64,000 nt of DNA, taken from NCBI GenBank assembly GCA_001557505.1, contig LSAX01000002.1, positions 3,844,001 through 3,908,000 of the forward strand. The letters are read 5' to 3'. Each line of letters opens with the position of its first letter. Positions within the stretch are counted from its first letter, which is position 1. The notes under the pieces were generated by a model that saw only the letters and a program-made list of their open reading frames with translations, was not told where the DNA came from and did not search any database. The position numbers and the translations under genes were made by a program. This DNA is from Reticulascus tulasneorum. Its lineage: Eukaryota > Ascomycota > Sordariomycetes > Glomerellales > Reticulascaceae. Shown here in pieces: positions 47,036 through 59,257 of the stretch.

Positions 47036-47839
47036 TTTTGAGAACTTGTCTCGTGATGCCGGATTTTGGAATAGGGAGGGGAGTTTGATGCTTAAAGAAT
47101 GAACTGTATTAGCATGGGTCACAACGGAAACCACGCAAAGCGACGAGTGGGGAGGAGGGACTCCTCTTGGGCTTAATCTCGGGCTTACTCTTCTATCTGT
47201 TTATATGTAGATATTGTAATTCTACTCAATACCACCATAAACTCCAATCATCCCTGTGACGATGTTTCTCACCCTAAGCCCTACGTAGCTCCAGCTGGGC
47301 ACCCGGGTTTATCCATGTCTCGATCCTAGATCAATCAATAGCGAGCCTGTAACATACCATGTTCAAATCCAGCATGGCCTGCGGGTGGGGTTGGCAATCA
47401 CCAAGCAACTAAACTCGAAGACAGGATTCATTCACCTCATTGAAAGTTGATGCAACCTGGTCCCTAACTAGCACGAGTTTATTCCCCGTGGCCGCTGGGG
47501 CACACCATGTTCATTTGAGCTGTAACGGGTCGCAGTCGGTTGTCGGCTTAGTTACAATAGATTCCAGTCTTAACCCTTTTGAGGCGCTGGTGGCGGGTCT
47601 TGCATTTCGATAGACCAAGCTGCGTTTCCTAGTACGGCATCGTGCGGTGGCGCACTTCAGCCGCAAAATGTCCCAATTCTCGAGCTTGAAGCGGCAATGA
47701 TAGGAAACGAAATGCCTGGGAGATATGGCCTTTGGCTTCCCTCACAAACGCGATCACTTCCAGGTTTCTATACACGTACTTCGCTCGCATAGCCGGCGAT
47801 GCGTGGTGATTGTTGTTGTCGGCATCTGTGACTATCCGA
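47036..47839. other. Intergenic region, no gene supported
   Basis: 800 bases between two plus-strand genes, likely terminator of the first and promoter of the second. No repeat or RNA gene is seen. Confidence 0.5.
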
Positions 47840-49205
47840 ATGAGTTCTCCAGAGACCCTTCGTTGTACCAGCCCCAGTGGTGTGATATACCACATCAGAG
47901 AGTCGGAGTTTGATTGCTCTCAGTATGCAGCCTGCGATTGTCCTCGCCTGACGGCAGATGCCGATATAGCCGGGGTCGGGGTAAGAGTCCCACAGCACCA
48001 GACTTTCTCAAGCCATGATGCTCAAACCCACATTGATAGGCTGTGGCTGCATTCATAGTCTCGGCCGGAATCACTCTCCTGGCCACCATCGCCTGCCTCG
48101 TCATGTCCCGGGAGGCCAAGTCAACCATCAACCCCATTGATCGAATATTCCGCCGGAATGTGTGCGGACGAGTCCGGGCTTGGCTCGGCCCGGACCGAGC
48201 AGATTTATGGGCAGGCTGCCTCTACGATCTCATTCTATCCTTGAGCGACTCGCAATTGGCCACTGGCCTCGCCGTGCTCATAGCCGGGATCAAGAAGTAT
48301 CACGACGGAACGATAACAGTGTACCACTTCAACGTCGTCACCGACATGGCCTGGCTCAACTCAAACACTCACCTACTGTCGTTGCTCGTTTCACGAAGCT
48401 TCGAGGACAGCGTCAAGAAAGGACCGGAAAGAGATTCCCCGTGGAAATCCACCTGGGCCTTCAGACTGCCTGTGCTGCTGCGAGCAGTTCTCATGGTAGT
48501 ATTAGCCGTTCTTCTTCTGTATTGCTCATGGCAGCAGGGCAATATCGACTGGTACAATCTCACAAACTGTCCTGCTCTCTGTGTCCCGGCCCATCCCAAG
48601 GGTGGCGAGCCATTACAGTGGGTTATTGTCAACTTCACTCTGATTATATATTCATACCCTCTCGCCCTTCTGATGCTGTGGAGGAGCTGGCGTGTGTACT
48701 GGATAACCCATCTCAGGCATAAAATTATAGACAACAAAGGGCTGCAGCCGGCCGGCTCAACCGCTAGCCTTATCATGTTTCCAATGTCTGACGATCAAAT
48801 AAAAGCCCAACATAGCACGTTGGTTAGTCAAGATACCGACAGGAACCAGACAAGGTGGCTGTTGGGACTTTTCTTATTGCCTTTTCGGTTTATATTCCTG
48901 TGCATCTGGTATTTCTTGGCGTCCGAAACTTGTGGTGGACTCCTCGAAGGAATCGGCTGGTTCGGGATTGGTGTATATTCGATACTTGACGATCGCGAGG
49001 CTGGCCATGCGATCATGTCAGCGGAGGAGGTCAGTTCGGAGGATTCCTTTGGGTTTGGCCAGCTGGTGCCGATCTTTCTACTCATACTCCCGGTATTGCA
49101 GATCACGGAGTCTTATGCTGGTACGTTTCACACAGAGGCAATTCATAGGAGACGCTGATCAAGACAGTTCGCTCTCGAGATGCATTAGTCGACTTCGAGG
49201 GCTGA
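47840..49205 (+). CDS. Multispanning membrane protein of unknown function
   Basis: I infer exons 47840-47980, 48040-49120 and 49168-49205, giving 419 residues. Splicing joins LTADADIAGVG to AVAAFIVSAGITLLATIACLVM, the first membrane segment. Further hydrophobic spans are RLPVLLRAVLMVVLAVLLLY, WVIVNFTLIIYSYPLALLM, WLLGLFLLPFRFIFLCIWYF and LVPIFLLILPVLQI, with a weaker one around LATGLAVLIAGI. So there are five or six helices. The pattern CPRLTADADIAGVGV before helix 1 recurs, in my memory, in a family of uncharacterised fungal membrane proteins. No transporter or enzyme signature is visible. The short first and last exons are less certain than the body. Confidence 0.78.
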
Positions 49206-50126
49206 ATATATATCTAGACGGGCCTGTCGTCGACCTGGCAAGCACGTTGGGAGAGTATCTGACTCATAATCTCATAATATCACTGTTGATGGTTTCTATC
49301 GGTCTTGCCAGGACGCAAGAGACGTGGTCCATTCCTGATTAATTGTGGAAGAAAACCCCACAGGATGAACTGGGTGATGTAAACAACTTAGTTGCAATAC
49401 ATCCCCCTTTCTGCCCGGTAAACCCCCGATCTCACCCGATGCACCCTCGTTATCCTAGCATGCTTTCCGCAGTATGGCATCCCTTTGACTTACCAAGCCA
49501 TACGTCGGCATCAAACCTCTGCCAAGCGCACTTGTTCGTTGTTCGACGAGCTCCTCCATCGAATATGTGCAGCGCCTGCACCTTGAGCCATCTTTGGCAG
49601 CCCATCCAAAACGTCGGTCATGCTGGATTAAGGAAGCTCAGTCAGTGTATTAGAATGAGGTGTTCGCTAGGGTTATGGCGTACAACGGTCTCCAACATCC
49701 TGGGTCTTCAGTGTGGACACCTACAGTATTCATTACCACTGAGGACTACCCAATGGTTTGCATAGTCACAGAGTAAACCATGGCAAGACTAGAGTCCAAT
49801 GCCTTGAAACCTTCATTTACTACGATGTCGACTAGCTTGTGATACACACGTACGGCAGATCGGCTCTGGATGTATGGCCAATGAGAATGCTCACGTCAGG
49901 GATCTTGATTGCTAAAGAGAAGATCGTCACTATGATTGGGCGACAACGACGCAGTTGCGGTTGACGCCGAAGAGACCTAGATGACACACCACATTGGCCT
50001 GCATCGACCATACTACTTTCGCCTTTTCCCGCATTAACATCTTCTTTGATCGAACATGCCCCTCAAAGACCCAAAATTCATCAGTTTGGCGTATCATATC
50101 AAATCCCAATATGACACAACCGTGCA
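49206..50126. other. Intergenic region, no gene supported
   Basis: About 920 bases upstream of the HET gene. A 140-codon frame at 49343-49765 lacks an ATG start and motifs. Nothing else is seen. Confidence 0.5.
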
Positions 50127-52289
50127 ATGTCCAATTTAACTAATCTAGCCAGGGCTTTTCGCAAGAAATGGAGTTCTACGAAGCCACCATCACAACCGCC
50201 GGATGGGTTCACGTACGACGCGGCTTTACCCAACGGTCACATAAGGCTGGTCAAGATCCTGCAGACTAAATCGCCTGCCAAGAATCCTTTGCGCCTCGAG
50301 ATGAAGTCGTTCAGTCTCGATCAAGTGCCAGCATATTATGCTCTATCCTACACTTGGGGTCCTCCGATGGGCGGAATGGAAGAATATACTGAAGCTGATA
50401 AGAAAACCGTTGTGCTCAACGGCCAGCAGTTCTATGTCTATCCGAATCTACGGGACGTGCTTGGCCAGCTGTCGCAATCTTTGCCTGATTCATTTCTCTG
50501 GATCGATGCCATTTGCATCAATCAGACAGATCTCACTGAGCGAGAGGCGCAAGTCGTCGTTATGGATCGAATTTACGCGGGTGCCCGCACGGTGATTGTC
50601 TGGCTCGGACCGTCGGACGCAGACACGCAAAAGGTTTTTGAGATCGGCCAAACCCTCGAGAACATCCCCCAAAATCAGCTCCAGGAAATCATCGCACGCT
50701 ATCCACGAATCGACCACTTTTTATCCCAAAACAATGCATCAGGCCAGCGGTATGCGCTACCTCCTCTGGTGGTTGCCCAATGGTGGGAGGTGATTCAGTT
50801 TTTCCAGCGACGATGGTTCAGCCGGATGTGGGTCGTCCAGGAGGTTGCTCTGGCTAGCAATGTCATGGTCATCTGCGGGCAGTTCTGGTTCAAATGGGTG
50901 CAACTTGTCCTATGCTCTATCATCCTTCGAACTACAGGGATGGCACGAATTGCGATGGGCAATCGTCTTATTGCCGACGGCTTGCCTGACGACGATCCGG
51001 TATGGGCAACATCAGCTGACGCGTATGAGGGAATGCAAAACACGCATACACTATGGGAGCTCTGCCACGCCTCAGTTGATCCAACCAAAGCCCTTGGGAT
51101 TGATACTTTCATCAAGGGATTCAACGGTACATCTACGATAGGCTCCTATGGTTCCTTGGTCTATTTTCTGCATCACTATCGCCACCTCAAGGCCAGCGAT
51201 ACGCGAGATAAGATTTATGCATTTCTCGGTGTCGTAAACTTCCTTGCAAAGCGTAGATCGCTAGTTCCATTGGATATCTTGCCGAGCTACGTGGATGAAA
51301 CAAGCGCAGCAGATGTGTTCTTGAATGTCGCAGTGGCGTCGATGCGGGAGAGCGGAACACTTTTTCTTGTGGCTACAGTTCAGGATAGTGCGCGCAATGA
51401 AGTTCCAGATCTTCCGTCGTGGGTCCCTGATTGGACTTTGTCCACGGGCGGAAATACTCTGTGGATGTCTCGACCTCAGTTCGATTGCTCAAAGTTTCAA
51501 GTGTCTCGTAATAGTGGCAACGGCGAGCTTTTCCAGGTTGATGGCAGAACACTTCGGGCGAGGGCTCTCAAGATTGGTTCCGTCATGTCTCTTGGAGGCT
51601 TGTACCGAGAAGTCGCGAAGACACACTGGAAAGACTGGGGCAAGTTTGTTCTGCAAATCTCGGAGCCATATCTTCATACTGAAGAATCTCGCCTGGAAGC
51701 GTACTGGCGAACTTTGGTGATGGATGCTACAGGAGTCGTGACCCCGGCACCTGTTGAGAGTCGGGCGGCATTCCGAGAGCATGTCAAGTCACAATTTCTC
51801 GCCAAACTGTTGACCTCAAGGATTAACAGTGGAATGGCTCCGGGGTTCACAGTAGACATGGCAACTTACGAGGCTCTTGCCGCAACCGACACCGACAGCC
51901 TATTTCCTGACATCCATTACTTGAGAAACCTTCATAGGCTTTCAGAGCTCCCGATAACCGATGCGGCCAGAGTTTCCAATGAAGAACTAAGTCGGATCAT
52001 GGCCGAATGCGAGCCGCTGGGACTCCCGTTTTTGAACGATCTGGATCGCACAATGCCAGGCCGCAGGGTGTTGCTGATGGACACGGCGCACCTGGCTCTG
52101 GGTCCTAGCTCTACTATTGTAGGGGATGAAGTATGGATAGTATATGGTATTCACTCGCCTCTGGTTCTCCGGCGACATCCTATGGATGATTCTCGCCATC
52201 ACGTGGTTGGTGGCGCATACGTTCATGGGGTAATGCGTGGAGAAATTATCACTGACGATGTCCAATGGGAGGAAATAAGTATCATATGA
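50127..52289 (+). CDS. HET-domain (heterokaryon incompatibility) protein
   Basis: Single exon, 720 residues, ATG at 50127. The HET domain spans about residues 65-215 and shows all three classical blocks: YYALSYTWGPP, FLWIDAICINQ with TEREAQV, and GARTVIVWLGPSD. After it come RWFSRMWVVQEVALAS and SDTRDKIYAFLGVV, typical of this large family. The C-terminal part (GDEVWIVYGIHSPLVLRR) also matches the usual end. HET domains are linked to cell death on contact between incompatible strains, but most family members are untested. No second domain such as NACHT or WD40 is present. Together with the NLR-like gene at 14.8 kb it suggests a region rich in recognition genes. Confidence 0.95.
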   Translation: MSNLTNLARAFRKKWSSTKPPSQPPDGFTYDAALPNGHIRLVKILQTKSPAKNPLRLEMKSFSLDQVPAYYALSYTWGPPMGGMEEYTEADKKTVVLNGQQFYVYPNLRDVLGQLSQSLPDSFLWIDAICINQTDLTEREAQVVVMDRIYAGARTVIVWLGPSDADTQKVFEIGQTLENIPQNQLQEIIARYPRIDHFLSQNNASGQRYALPPLVVAQWWEVIQFFQRRWFSRMWVVQEVALASNVMVICGQFWFKWVQLVLCSIILRTTGMARIAMGNRLIADGLPDDDPVWATSADAYEGMQNTHTLWELCHASVDPTKALGIDTFIKGFNGTSTIGSYGSLVYFLHHYRHLKASDTRDKIYAFLGVVNFLAKRRSLVPLDILPSYVDETSAADVFLNVAVASMRESGTLFLVATVQDSARNEVPDLPSWVPDWTLSTGGNTLWMSRPQFDCSKFQVSRNSGNGELFQVDGRTLRARALKIGSVMSLGGLYREVAKTHWKDWGKFVLQISEPYLHTEESRLEAYWRTLVMDATGVVTPAPVESRAAFREHVKSQFLAKLLTSRINSGMAPGFTVDMATYEALAATDTDSLFPDIHYLRNLHRLSELPITDAARVSNEELSRIMAECEPLGLPFLNDLDRTMPGRRVLLMDTAHLALGPSSTIVGDEVWIVYGIHSPLVLRRHPMDDSRHHVVGGAYVHGVMRGEIITDDVQWEEISII

Positions 52290-54002
52290 CTAGGAAGTCA
52301 ACCAAAGACTCTGGTGATGGAACGCATTGCAGCAATATATTGGATAATCAAATCAAATATATGCTTTAAATATCACATCCCCATCACCATCATATCAGAC
52401 ATAAGTCTACATAATTAAATGCTATTTTACTACTTAGAACTATCTAGTTCTAATTAGAATGAAGCCCGAACTGAAGAAAACACTCTGCTAGCACCGCTGC
52501 GTTAATGTTCGTTAACAGTGATCTTTAAGACGACTACAAAACAAATACCAAGTAACGCCAAAGCGGCCTGCGACACTGTGATTATGGACAAAAAAATATG
52601 TTTGTTGTTCTCCCAAGGGTTATGGCGCAACGGTCAGAAGAGGAGTTATACTTACTTACGAAAGAGCTGTGCTATTTGAGATGTTTGAGAGTTTTGGCGA
52701 AGCTGGTGCAATGTAGCCATCAAGCAAGCAAGATGAGCAAAGTGAGCCAACCCGGAGAGGAATATCTAATGAGGACTTTTCCTGTTGAGCATGATTGAGA
52801 AAGTTGAGAGCAGGGCGGATTCGAACTGCGCGTCACTGTTAGCGGAAAGAATTTTCTAAAGTGACGACCGTTGCGCCACTCTGCCTTGGGTGACCGTTGT
52901 CGCGTTTATTGATAACCAAGTAGGAAAGGAAAGAGCGACGGATGATTCTGTGCGTAACAATTCGGGATGTGAGAGTGCGTGGATTCACATTGATGTCTGA
53001 AACTGTGATCATGTCCTATCTAGCAGGACTTCGGTTTTCAAGGAGATCGCAACAAAGATGTGAAGCGTGCAGTAGATATCAGGACATCGAGTCCATTCAC
53101 TTGGTTCAGAAGGGCTTTAGAACGTATCAAGATGTCAAAGAAGATGCAGGTGGGTTTGGGGTGCAGACTACAGGTCATTGCTGCACGCAGATGATACCCA
53201 CAGCAATTGTGCGTATACGCTATTGGTGAGCATAACATAAGCCTCCCCGACAGCCTCTGGCCCATTTTTGGTCCTCGTTTAAAGTTGCCATTCATTTAAA
53301 GTGTGGTAAACTCTTAGGTAATCAAGCTGGGCAGTTGCGACATCAGTGGTACCGACCGGCCCTCCGGAGAGTCGCCTCTGCTTTCGGTTGTTTGCGTATG
53401 TGTAGGAAGATGCTGGATCAGACCGAAGGGACACTCGAAAGGTCGAGATTCAAAGCGTGCTCATGTGGGCGGCTCCTGAGGTCAGAATCGTTGAGTTCTG
53501 ACTATTGATGAGACTTTCTACGGCGAGGGTTCTTCATATTGTGGCTGTTTCTTGATCTGTTGCTTGGTTCCCATATTTAACAGATCTTATTTTTTGTATA
53601 TCTCAGTATGGTATCGATTGAAGCAGCTAAAGGAGTTACATGAAAGGACTAAGATAAGAATACAGTCCAACCGACGTAGCCGGCACTGCGCGTTGCTCCA
53701 AGCTCTCTGCCTCTGAGCTCCGTCCCTCAAGTACTTCCCTCCACAGTGCCGTCACATTGGATGCATAATCCACGGTCGACTCAGAAATATAAACCCGTCT
53801 ACCGTGCCCCGTGTATAATGGTGTATTCTATCCAATCAGAGGTGGGTGCGCCACTTCAAGGAATATACTCGAGTGGTTCTAGGCGGTACTTTATCGAACT
53901 TGCCCTTACAACCTGCCCCCGCAACTCTTGCAATGAAAAGACTGAGCCAAAAACTTCAAACGCTTCAGAATCTGGTATTGTAGCAAAGTCGTTGAAAAGC
54001 CC
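52290..54002. other. Intergenic region (1.7 kb) containing a tRNA-like element
   Basis: Between the HET gene (plus) and the permease (minus), tail to tail. AT-rich at the left. Apart from the tRNA-like element at 52808-52885 I see no gene or repeat. Confidence 0.5.
52808..52885 (-). tRNA. tRNA-like element or tRNA pseudogene, isotype unresolved
   Basis: On the minus strand there is an A-box-like TGGCGCAACGG and a B-box/T-loop-like AGTTCGAATCC at tRNA-like spacing. The outer ends can pair (GGCAGAG with CCCTGCT, one mismatch, one wobble) as an acceptor stem. Between the boxes GTCAC pairs with GTGAC around a 24-base loop. If that loop is an anticodon loop plus a 17-base intron, TTTAGAA would give anticodon UAG, and the CTAA in the intron could pair with it. 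However, the D stem is poorly formed and T-arm length does not fit, so this may be a decayed tRNA. Confidence 0.35.
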
Positions 54003-56333
54003 CTAAACCTCGAATACCCTTCTAAGTAGATTCGGCCTCTTCTCACCCCGACGCGCGAGCTTCTCCTCGACATTTCTGGCGTCGTTGGCCGCAATGATGT
54101 CTTCGCCTGTATCTGGGTGGTCCATGATAGACTCAGTGTGCGGGAAAAAGTGATTGAAGCCGTAGTAGAAGACGCCAGCGGCAACAAACGAGTAGACGTA
54201 GCCAATGTTGTACCTGGTGACGTGTTAGCATAGTTCCGACTAGGTATACCTGCGGGAGGGGAGGGGGACGGAGAGGATCGCTTACAGGTACTGGCCGCCA
54301 AGAGAAACGCCGGTCGTGCCGTGGCCCGCTACGACAATGTTGTTGACAAAGCCGGGGAGCGGGGGGATGCAACCGATGAAGAAGGCGACGACGGCGCGCC
54401 AATTGGTACCGTACTTAGGCGAGTATCGGTACATGCCATGGAAGTTGTACATATCCGGTACAGACACGTTACCGCGTCGGACAATAAAGTAGCTGTGGCA
54501 CGAGGAAGTGGATTAGTGGACATTGAACTGGCAAGGCGGGATCTGTGTGTGATTGTGGGGTTACGTACTCGGTTATGAGAATGGATGTCATAGGACCCAG
54601 GAAAATGGTGTAGCCACCGAGGAATGCAAGGAATTTTGCGGCGGACGCGAGAATTTTCCACTACAACTGTGGTCAGCGGGGGGATGCTACAGCATCCGAT
54701 TCATGAGGGGCTGGCTTACTGGAACAAAGGCCCAGCTACCAATGAAAGCAGCAAGCAGTTGACCACGGCGAATATTGATGTACCTGGGCAAGAACGCCAT
54801 GAGATCGTTGGCGGCACTAATGGAGTTGGCCGAGATGTTGATGCCGAGAGTGACGATGATCAAGCCGATGGCAGCAAAGGCGGCGGCAGCCCGGCCACCG
54901 CTGGACCCACCATCCATCCAGTGATTGATGATGTCGATGGGGTTCCAGAGGACTTCACCGTACGCCGTCTCAGCGGCCGCGGCAGTGAAGATACCCAGGA
55001 GACCAACAATAGCTATCGATATGGTTAGCAGAAGATCGACGTGGAATATGCGGCGAGGGGCTTACTGAAGATGAAAGGAATGATCAAGACCTGGACATTC
55101 TGTGCGCTGGGCTTGTTGGCATATCTCGAGAAATCAGCGATGTTCAGGCCCAAGGTGGCGTAGTTGCCCAAGACTCCGTTGAGATCTGTAGTAGGGGCGT
55201 TAGAGCAAAGCAGATATGATGCTGGAGACGGAGAATCACGTACTTCTGAAAAATGCCCAAGCCAGGACTGACCCGCCCACCTTGTTGCCATCCGTGATGA
55301 CAGCGCTGTGGGAAATGGTGCCGCCGGCCCTGCGCAATGTATCGCCGAACACTGCGAAGAATACTATGGGGGCAATTACACTCTTGAAGGCAAAGAAGTA
55401 TTGGACCTTGGTGGATGTCAGATCGGGTTCCGAATCCCGAGAAGTGGGGGAGGGGGCCTGCAGGGCCAGAGGCACGTACCTTAGTGTAGGGTATGCACAG
55501 GAAGGGAAGCTGTAGCAGGAAGTAGAGTACAAAGCCACACATTCCTGCCGTGGTGATGCCCTGGTCCTCGGGTATGGTGTTGGGGATATCGGCAAAACTT
55601 GGCCAGATGGCCGTGAGCAAGACGGTCATGCATTGACCACCAGTCGTGGTTTGAACACTACGCCTAGTTAATCCCCTGGTTTGATAACTTGGTGGGCCGA
55701 ACAAACTAACCCGAGCCATACGACTGCAAGGACGCAGCGGGACAGGACTACGAAGTAGCTGAAGTAGTAGCCAAATGGCATCCGTGAAAGAACTGGGAAC
55801 GGGGTGTGAAGCTACTTCAGGTAAGCCCGGCTCATCCGTTTGAAAAAAGGGCTCAATCTCACTGTGGCTCCCATTCGGCCGTTGATGGTAATGACGAGAC
55901 CCATGATACTGTTGCCAAGGACACAGGCGCCGATTGCCAATCTCCAGCTGAGGCCAACGGCGATCATGGAGGAAGCTGCGCCAAGTTTTAGCACTCATCT
56001 CATCTTCAAAGACGAGGCACGCGATGGCGGGGACTCACCAACTTCCCAGTTCGAGACGGCCCAAGCGTCGGCCATCCAGTAGGCGACATAGGCGGTCCAA
56101 TTCCAGGTGCGCTTTGACGGAGGGATCGGGTCGAAATCCGCATTTGAGGCATTCTTGGAGACGGCAAAGCTGCTCGCTTCCTGACGGACTTCAAGGCTGA
56201 AGTGAGGCATGCGCCTCTTGGGGCGGGACTGGCCGACCTGGACGTCGGAAGCGGATGGGGGGCTGGTGGAGCGCGGGGGGCTAGAGGAGCCATCCTTCTC
56301 GCCGACCGAGTATTTTGCTTCCTCGGATGCCAT
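54003..56333 (-). CDS. NCS1-family permease (uracil/allantoin/purine-type, Fur-like)
   Basis: I infer ten exons: 56333-56039, 55975-55863, 55811-55711, 55657-55480, 55406-55244, 55185-55066, 55012-54720, 54660-54569, 54492-54286 and 54213-54003, giving 590 residues with consistent phases. The N-terminal DFDPIPPSKRTWNW and YWMADAWAVSNWEV are the NCS1 signature. Later blocks include GATLHTPFPVLSRMPFGYY, NIADFSRYA, GINISANSISAANDLMAFLP and KYGTNWRAVVAFF. It should be a plasma-membrane proton symporter of nucleobases or allantoin. The PSKRTW form points to the Fur-type rather than Fcy-type branch; exact substrate is unknown. About twelve membrane helices are expected. The cytosolic C-terminus is charged. 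Confidence 0.95.
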
Positions 56334-57779
56334 GGTGGGTGACTGTGGAATGCGATATTGCTGAGGTTGAAGCGGACAAGATGTGAAAAGGGAAGGGGAG
56401 GCAAGGAACGAAAAAGAGGCGGAAAGCACGGATTAATATTGATTGCGACTCAAGCATTTACCAGAGAGGTTGAAGGCCAAGGCAAGATAAGGGAAACACA
56501 ACCACACAAAATTACCGCTACTGTACGGAGGGCTGAACCGCTTGCTTGTGTACGCCACAATCAAAAAGATAAGCGATTCTGGACTAGATGTCGCCAATGG
56601 GCCTACGAAGTCCCTTATCAAGTGCGAGAATCCCCCAAGCTAAAGTATGCAGTGGAGCCGCTGCTTGGCGTGGACACGCGACTTTGGCATCAAACCAACA
56701 GCTAGGAGGTGCTAGGCTATCAGACGAAAGCTTAAGAGAAGCTACCAAAACCATCAGCTGAGGAGCAGGACCTGCGATAAGCAGCTTACTTTTATTATTC
56801 GATCACATCGAGTAAAAGCCTAAACCCCCGGACCCCCAAACCAGCCCCCCGGTCCCCGGGGAGCTTATCACAAGTGGACGGGGCCAGCTCTGCCAATCAG
56901 GCGATGCTTATCTACTAGGGCACCACTACTGCGTAGTAATTACATCGTACTAGTACATGTCAATCCCGAATGTCGTCTAGCTGTTAGCGGCTTACGTGCC
57001 ATCAAATACCGACGAAGGGCATTTTCGACACCCTGCATTCGGATTTGCGGCCACATTCCCTGCATCAAGTATCCTGCCTCTGGAAATATGTGTAAAGGTA
57101 CCAGCACGGCGAGGTGTGGGGCCGCCCGGCATCACCGACTGGCTCAAACAACTCCGACTCACCACTTTACATCTACGGATTACAAACAACACCTGCGATA
57201 TTATCTTAAGCTGAGGGCAAAAGTAAGAGCATAACGACATTGCCCAAATATCGATCCAAGTCACTACATTTAGGTTCTATGGGCAACCCAAGTTCCCAGG
57301 GCCATGTGCCTTAAGTGTTGGTATACATTTACACCTCAAGTCTTTCGCTATGTATGACGTATTCAAAGTGCCGCCTGCCGTCGAAGGGGCAAAAGACGCG
57401 CAGAAAAGCTATTGCAATACGCAAAGAGCTGTCCTTGGCAGTTGCTATGGCCAGATGTAGTCCTAAGCTGCTGCTGCTTGAAGGCAAGTTGCGTGGTAAG
57501 CCTTGCCTATGTCCATGGCATAATTCGCGATGCGGCCGAGCGTCCCGTCGCTATTCTGCTCTGTGATCTCGAGGCCTGAAACCTAATCGGACCGTCTCTG
57601 TTCATAATGCATTTATCGAGCCCCCAACGCCGATTCTATTTTCTATTTTATGTCCAGTATAATTCGCGCTTCATCCCATGATGTACCCGTTCTGGCTGTG
57701 GTCCACTCGCGCACCGCCCAGCTGAATTATCCACCCTCCTCAATGCGTTGCACTCTATCAAGGACATAAGACCTCGCGT
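56334..57779. other. Intergenic region, no gene supported
   Basis: Contains the permease promoter and, near 56820-56880, a C/G-rich stretch. Short frames at 56358-56705 and 57315-57566 are unsupported. The right end merges into the degenerate gene described next. Confidence 0.5.
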
Positions 57780-59257
57780 AATCAGACTGCGAGATGTAAT
57801 GTAGGGTATCCGCCGTACAGTCATACAGGAAGGAAATCCTCTTCGCCCGTAAGTCGCACCGTCACGAGCAGGCCCCCCGTCCACCGTCCAACTCACATTT
57901 AAGGCTGATTGCCACATTAACCCTGGTTTATACCCTGCCACATCGAACTTGGTGTCCTGACCCACGACAGCCTTCGAATCAACCCTGGCAACGACATTGA
58001 TGACGGATGTATACACTTGGACGCCATTCGCTGGTTTGAGATCGAGGGCCTGTTTCTCGACTAGCACTTCGTGCATGGGTAACCATAATGCGGTGCCGCC
58101 GAAAGGGTCAGGGTCCTCGCGAAACAAGATGGTGTAACCATGGTGAAGTTTGCATTTTTCTACATGTACACATGGGGAAGTGAAGAGGAGTAGGGGTCGG
58201 CTAGATGGGCGTCCATACTCTCAGAGCTGGCCTTCCAGTGTCCGGCGAGGCATGCTTGTCCAGAGATAGCAGATTCGTCGCACTCCTCATCTCTATCGCC
58301 GTTGTCTGCAGGACCAGTGCCGTTTGGTTGCTGTCTGAAATCCAATGCATGAACCTCTGGTTCCCGCTTGACCGGTTCACTAGCTGGATTCTTGGTAGGA
58401 CTCGAGCATGTGGGGTTTTTCAGGCGGGTGAAGACCAGCTCCCCCTCTACCTGTGCGACGGATGCGACAGACGCAACGAGGAGCCCGTGTGTGGCGGATA
58501 TCGTTTCACAACCAGTTTGTATCGTGTCCGGTGTCAACTTGGTCCAGGTAGAGGCTTTCTGGTCTTGCCGCACCGCACGGCGCCACATAACTATATTTGG
58601 CGCCTGCCCACCGGCCGCGGCCTTCCAAGAAACTCTGGCAGAGATGGCCTGGCCAGGCACGATTGGCTTGAAACTTCCAGAGAGTCCAATACTTCACCTG
58701 CAACAGCAATGGCTCCTCGGCGCTTTCAGCTACGAGATTGATCTGCTTGGCCGGCTCCGTGTCCACCGACTCCGTAGTCTTAATCCGAATATTCTTCGCC
58801 GAATTTAAATACAGCCTATTGTCGTGGAACTTTATAGCAAGTTCACCAAAGCCATCGGGAATCGTTCTACCGTTTGGCAAGGGCTGCTAGCTCTTCTACT
58901 GCATGGTTGTATAGGGTTGAGCGGCTCTTGACCCACAGGTCGACGTCCTTGAAGGAGTTTCCCAAGTTGAAGAGCGACAAAAAGAACAGGGCGTCCGCCT
59001 CAGCCACACATCGCATCGCAGGCTCCCAGGTGTGCAAAGGCAGCGGCGACCATGTGCGAGCACTTCATATCACGTAGAACAGGTTTGTCGTCAACACATG
59101 CATCGTTGTTACTGAAACCATTCTCTTCTACGATTCTTCTTCTCCTCTCTGCTGTCCCACTCCTGACCATATTCTGGAGCGGTCTTTGATGTGGCGAGCA
59201 AAATAGAAAATTCGGTTGAACGTCTGCTAGTATGATGAATAGGATGTTGATACTCAT
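57780..59257 (-). pseudogene. Frameshifted gene of unknown family, probably once secreted or membrane-bound
   Basis: From 59257 downward the minus strand reads as successive protein-like segments in changing frames. A hydrophobic start (MSINILFIILADVQ) comes first, then a segment with LGNSFKDVDLWVKSR (near 58970), another with FHDNRLYLNSAKNIRIKTTE (near 58810), one with GQAISARVSWKAAAGGQ (near 58640), and one with PDPFGGTALWLPMHEVLVEK (near 58090). Changes of frame near 59010, 58880, 58690 and 58170 are not at usable GT...AG introns, and stop codons follow each. The composition stays coding-like throughout. I conclude a single gene broken by several small indels; sequencing error is the alternative. 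I do not recognise the family. Confidence 0.55.

Noticed and set aside
49343..49765. 140-codon plus-strand frame before the HET gene
   Set aside because: No ATG at its start and no domain; likely chance.
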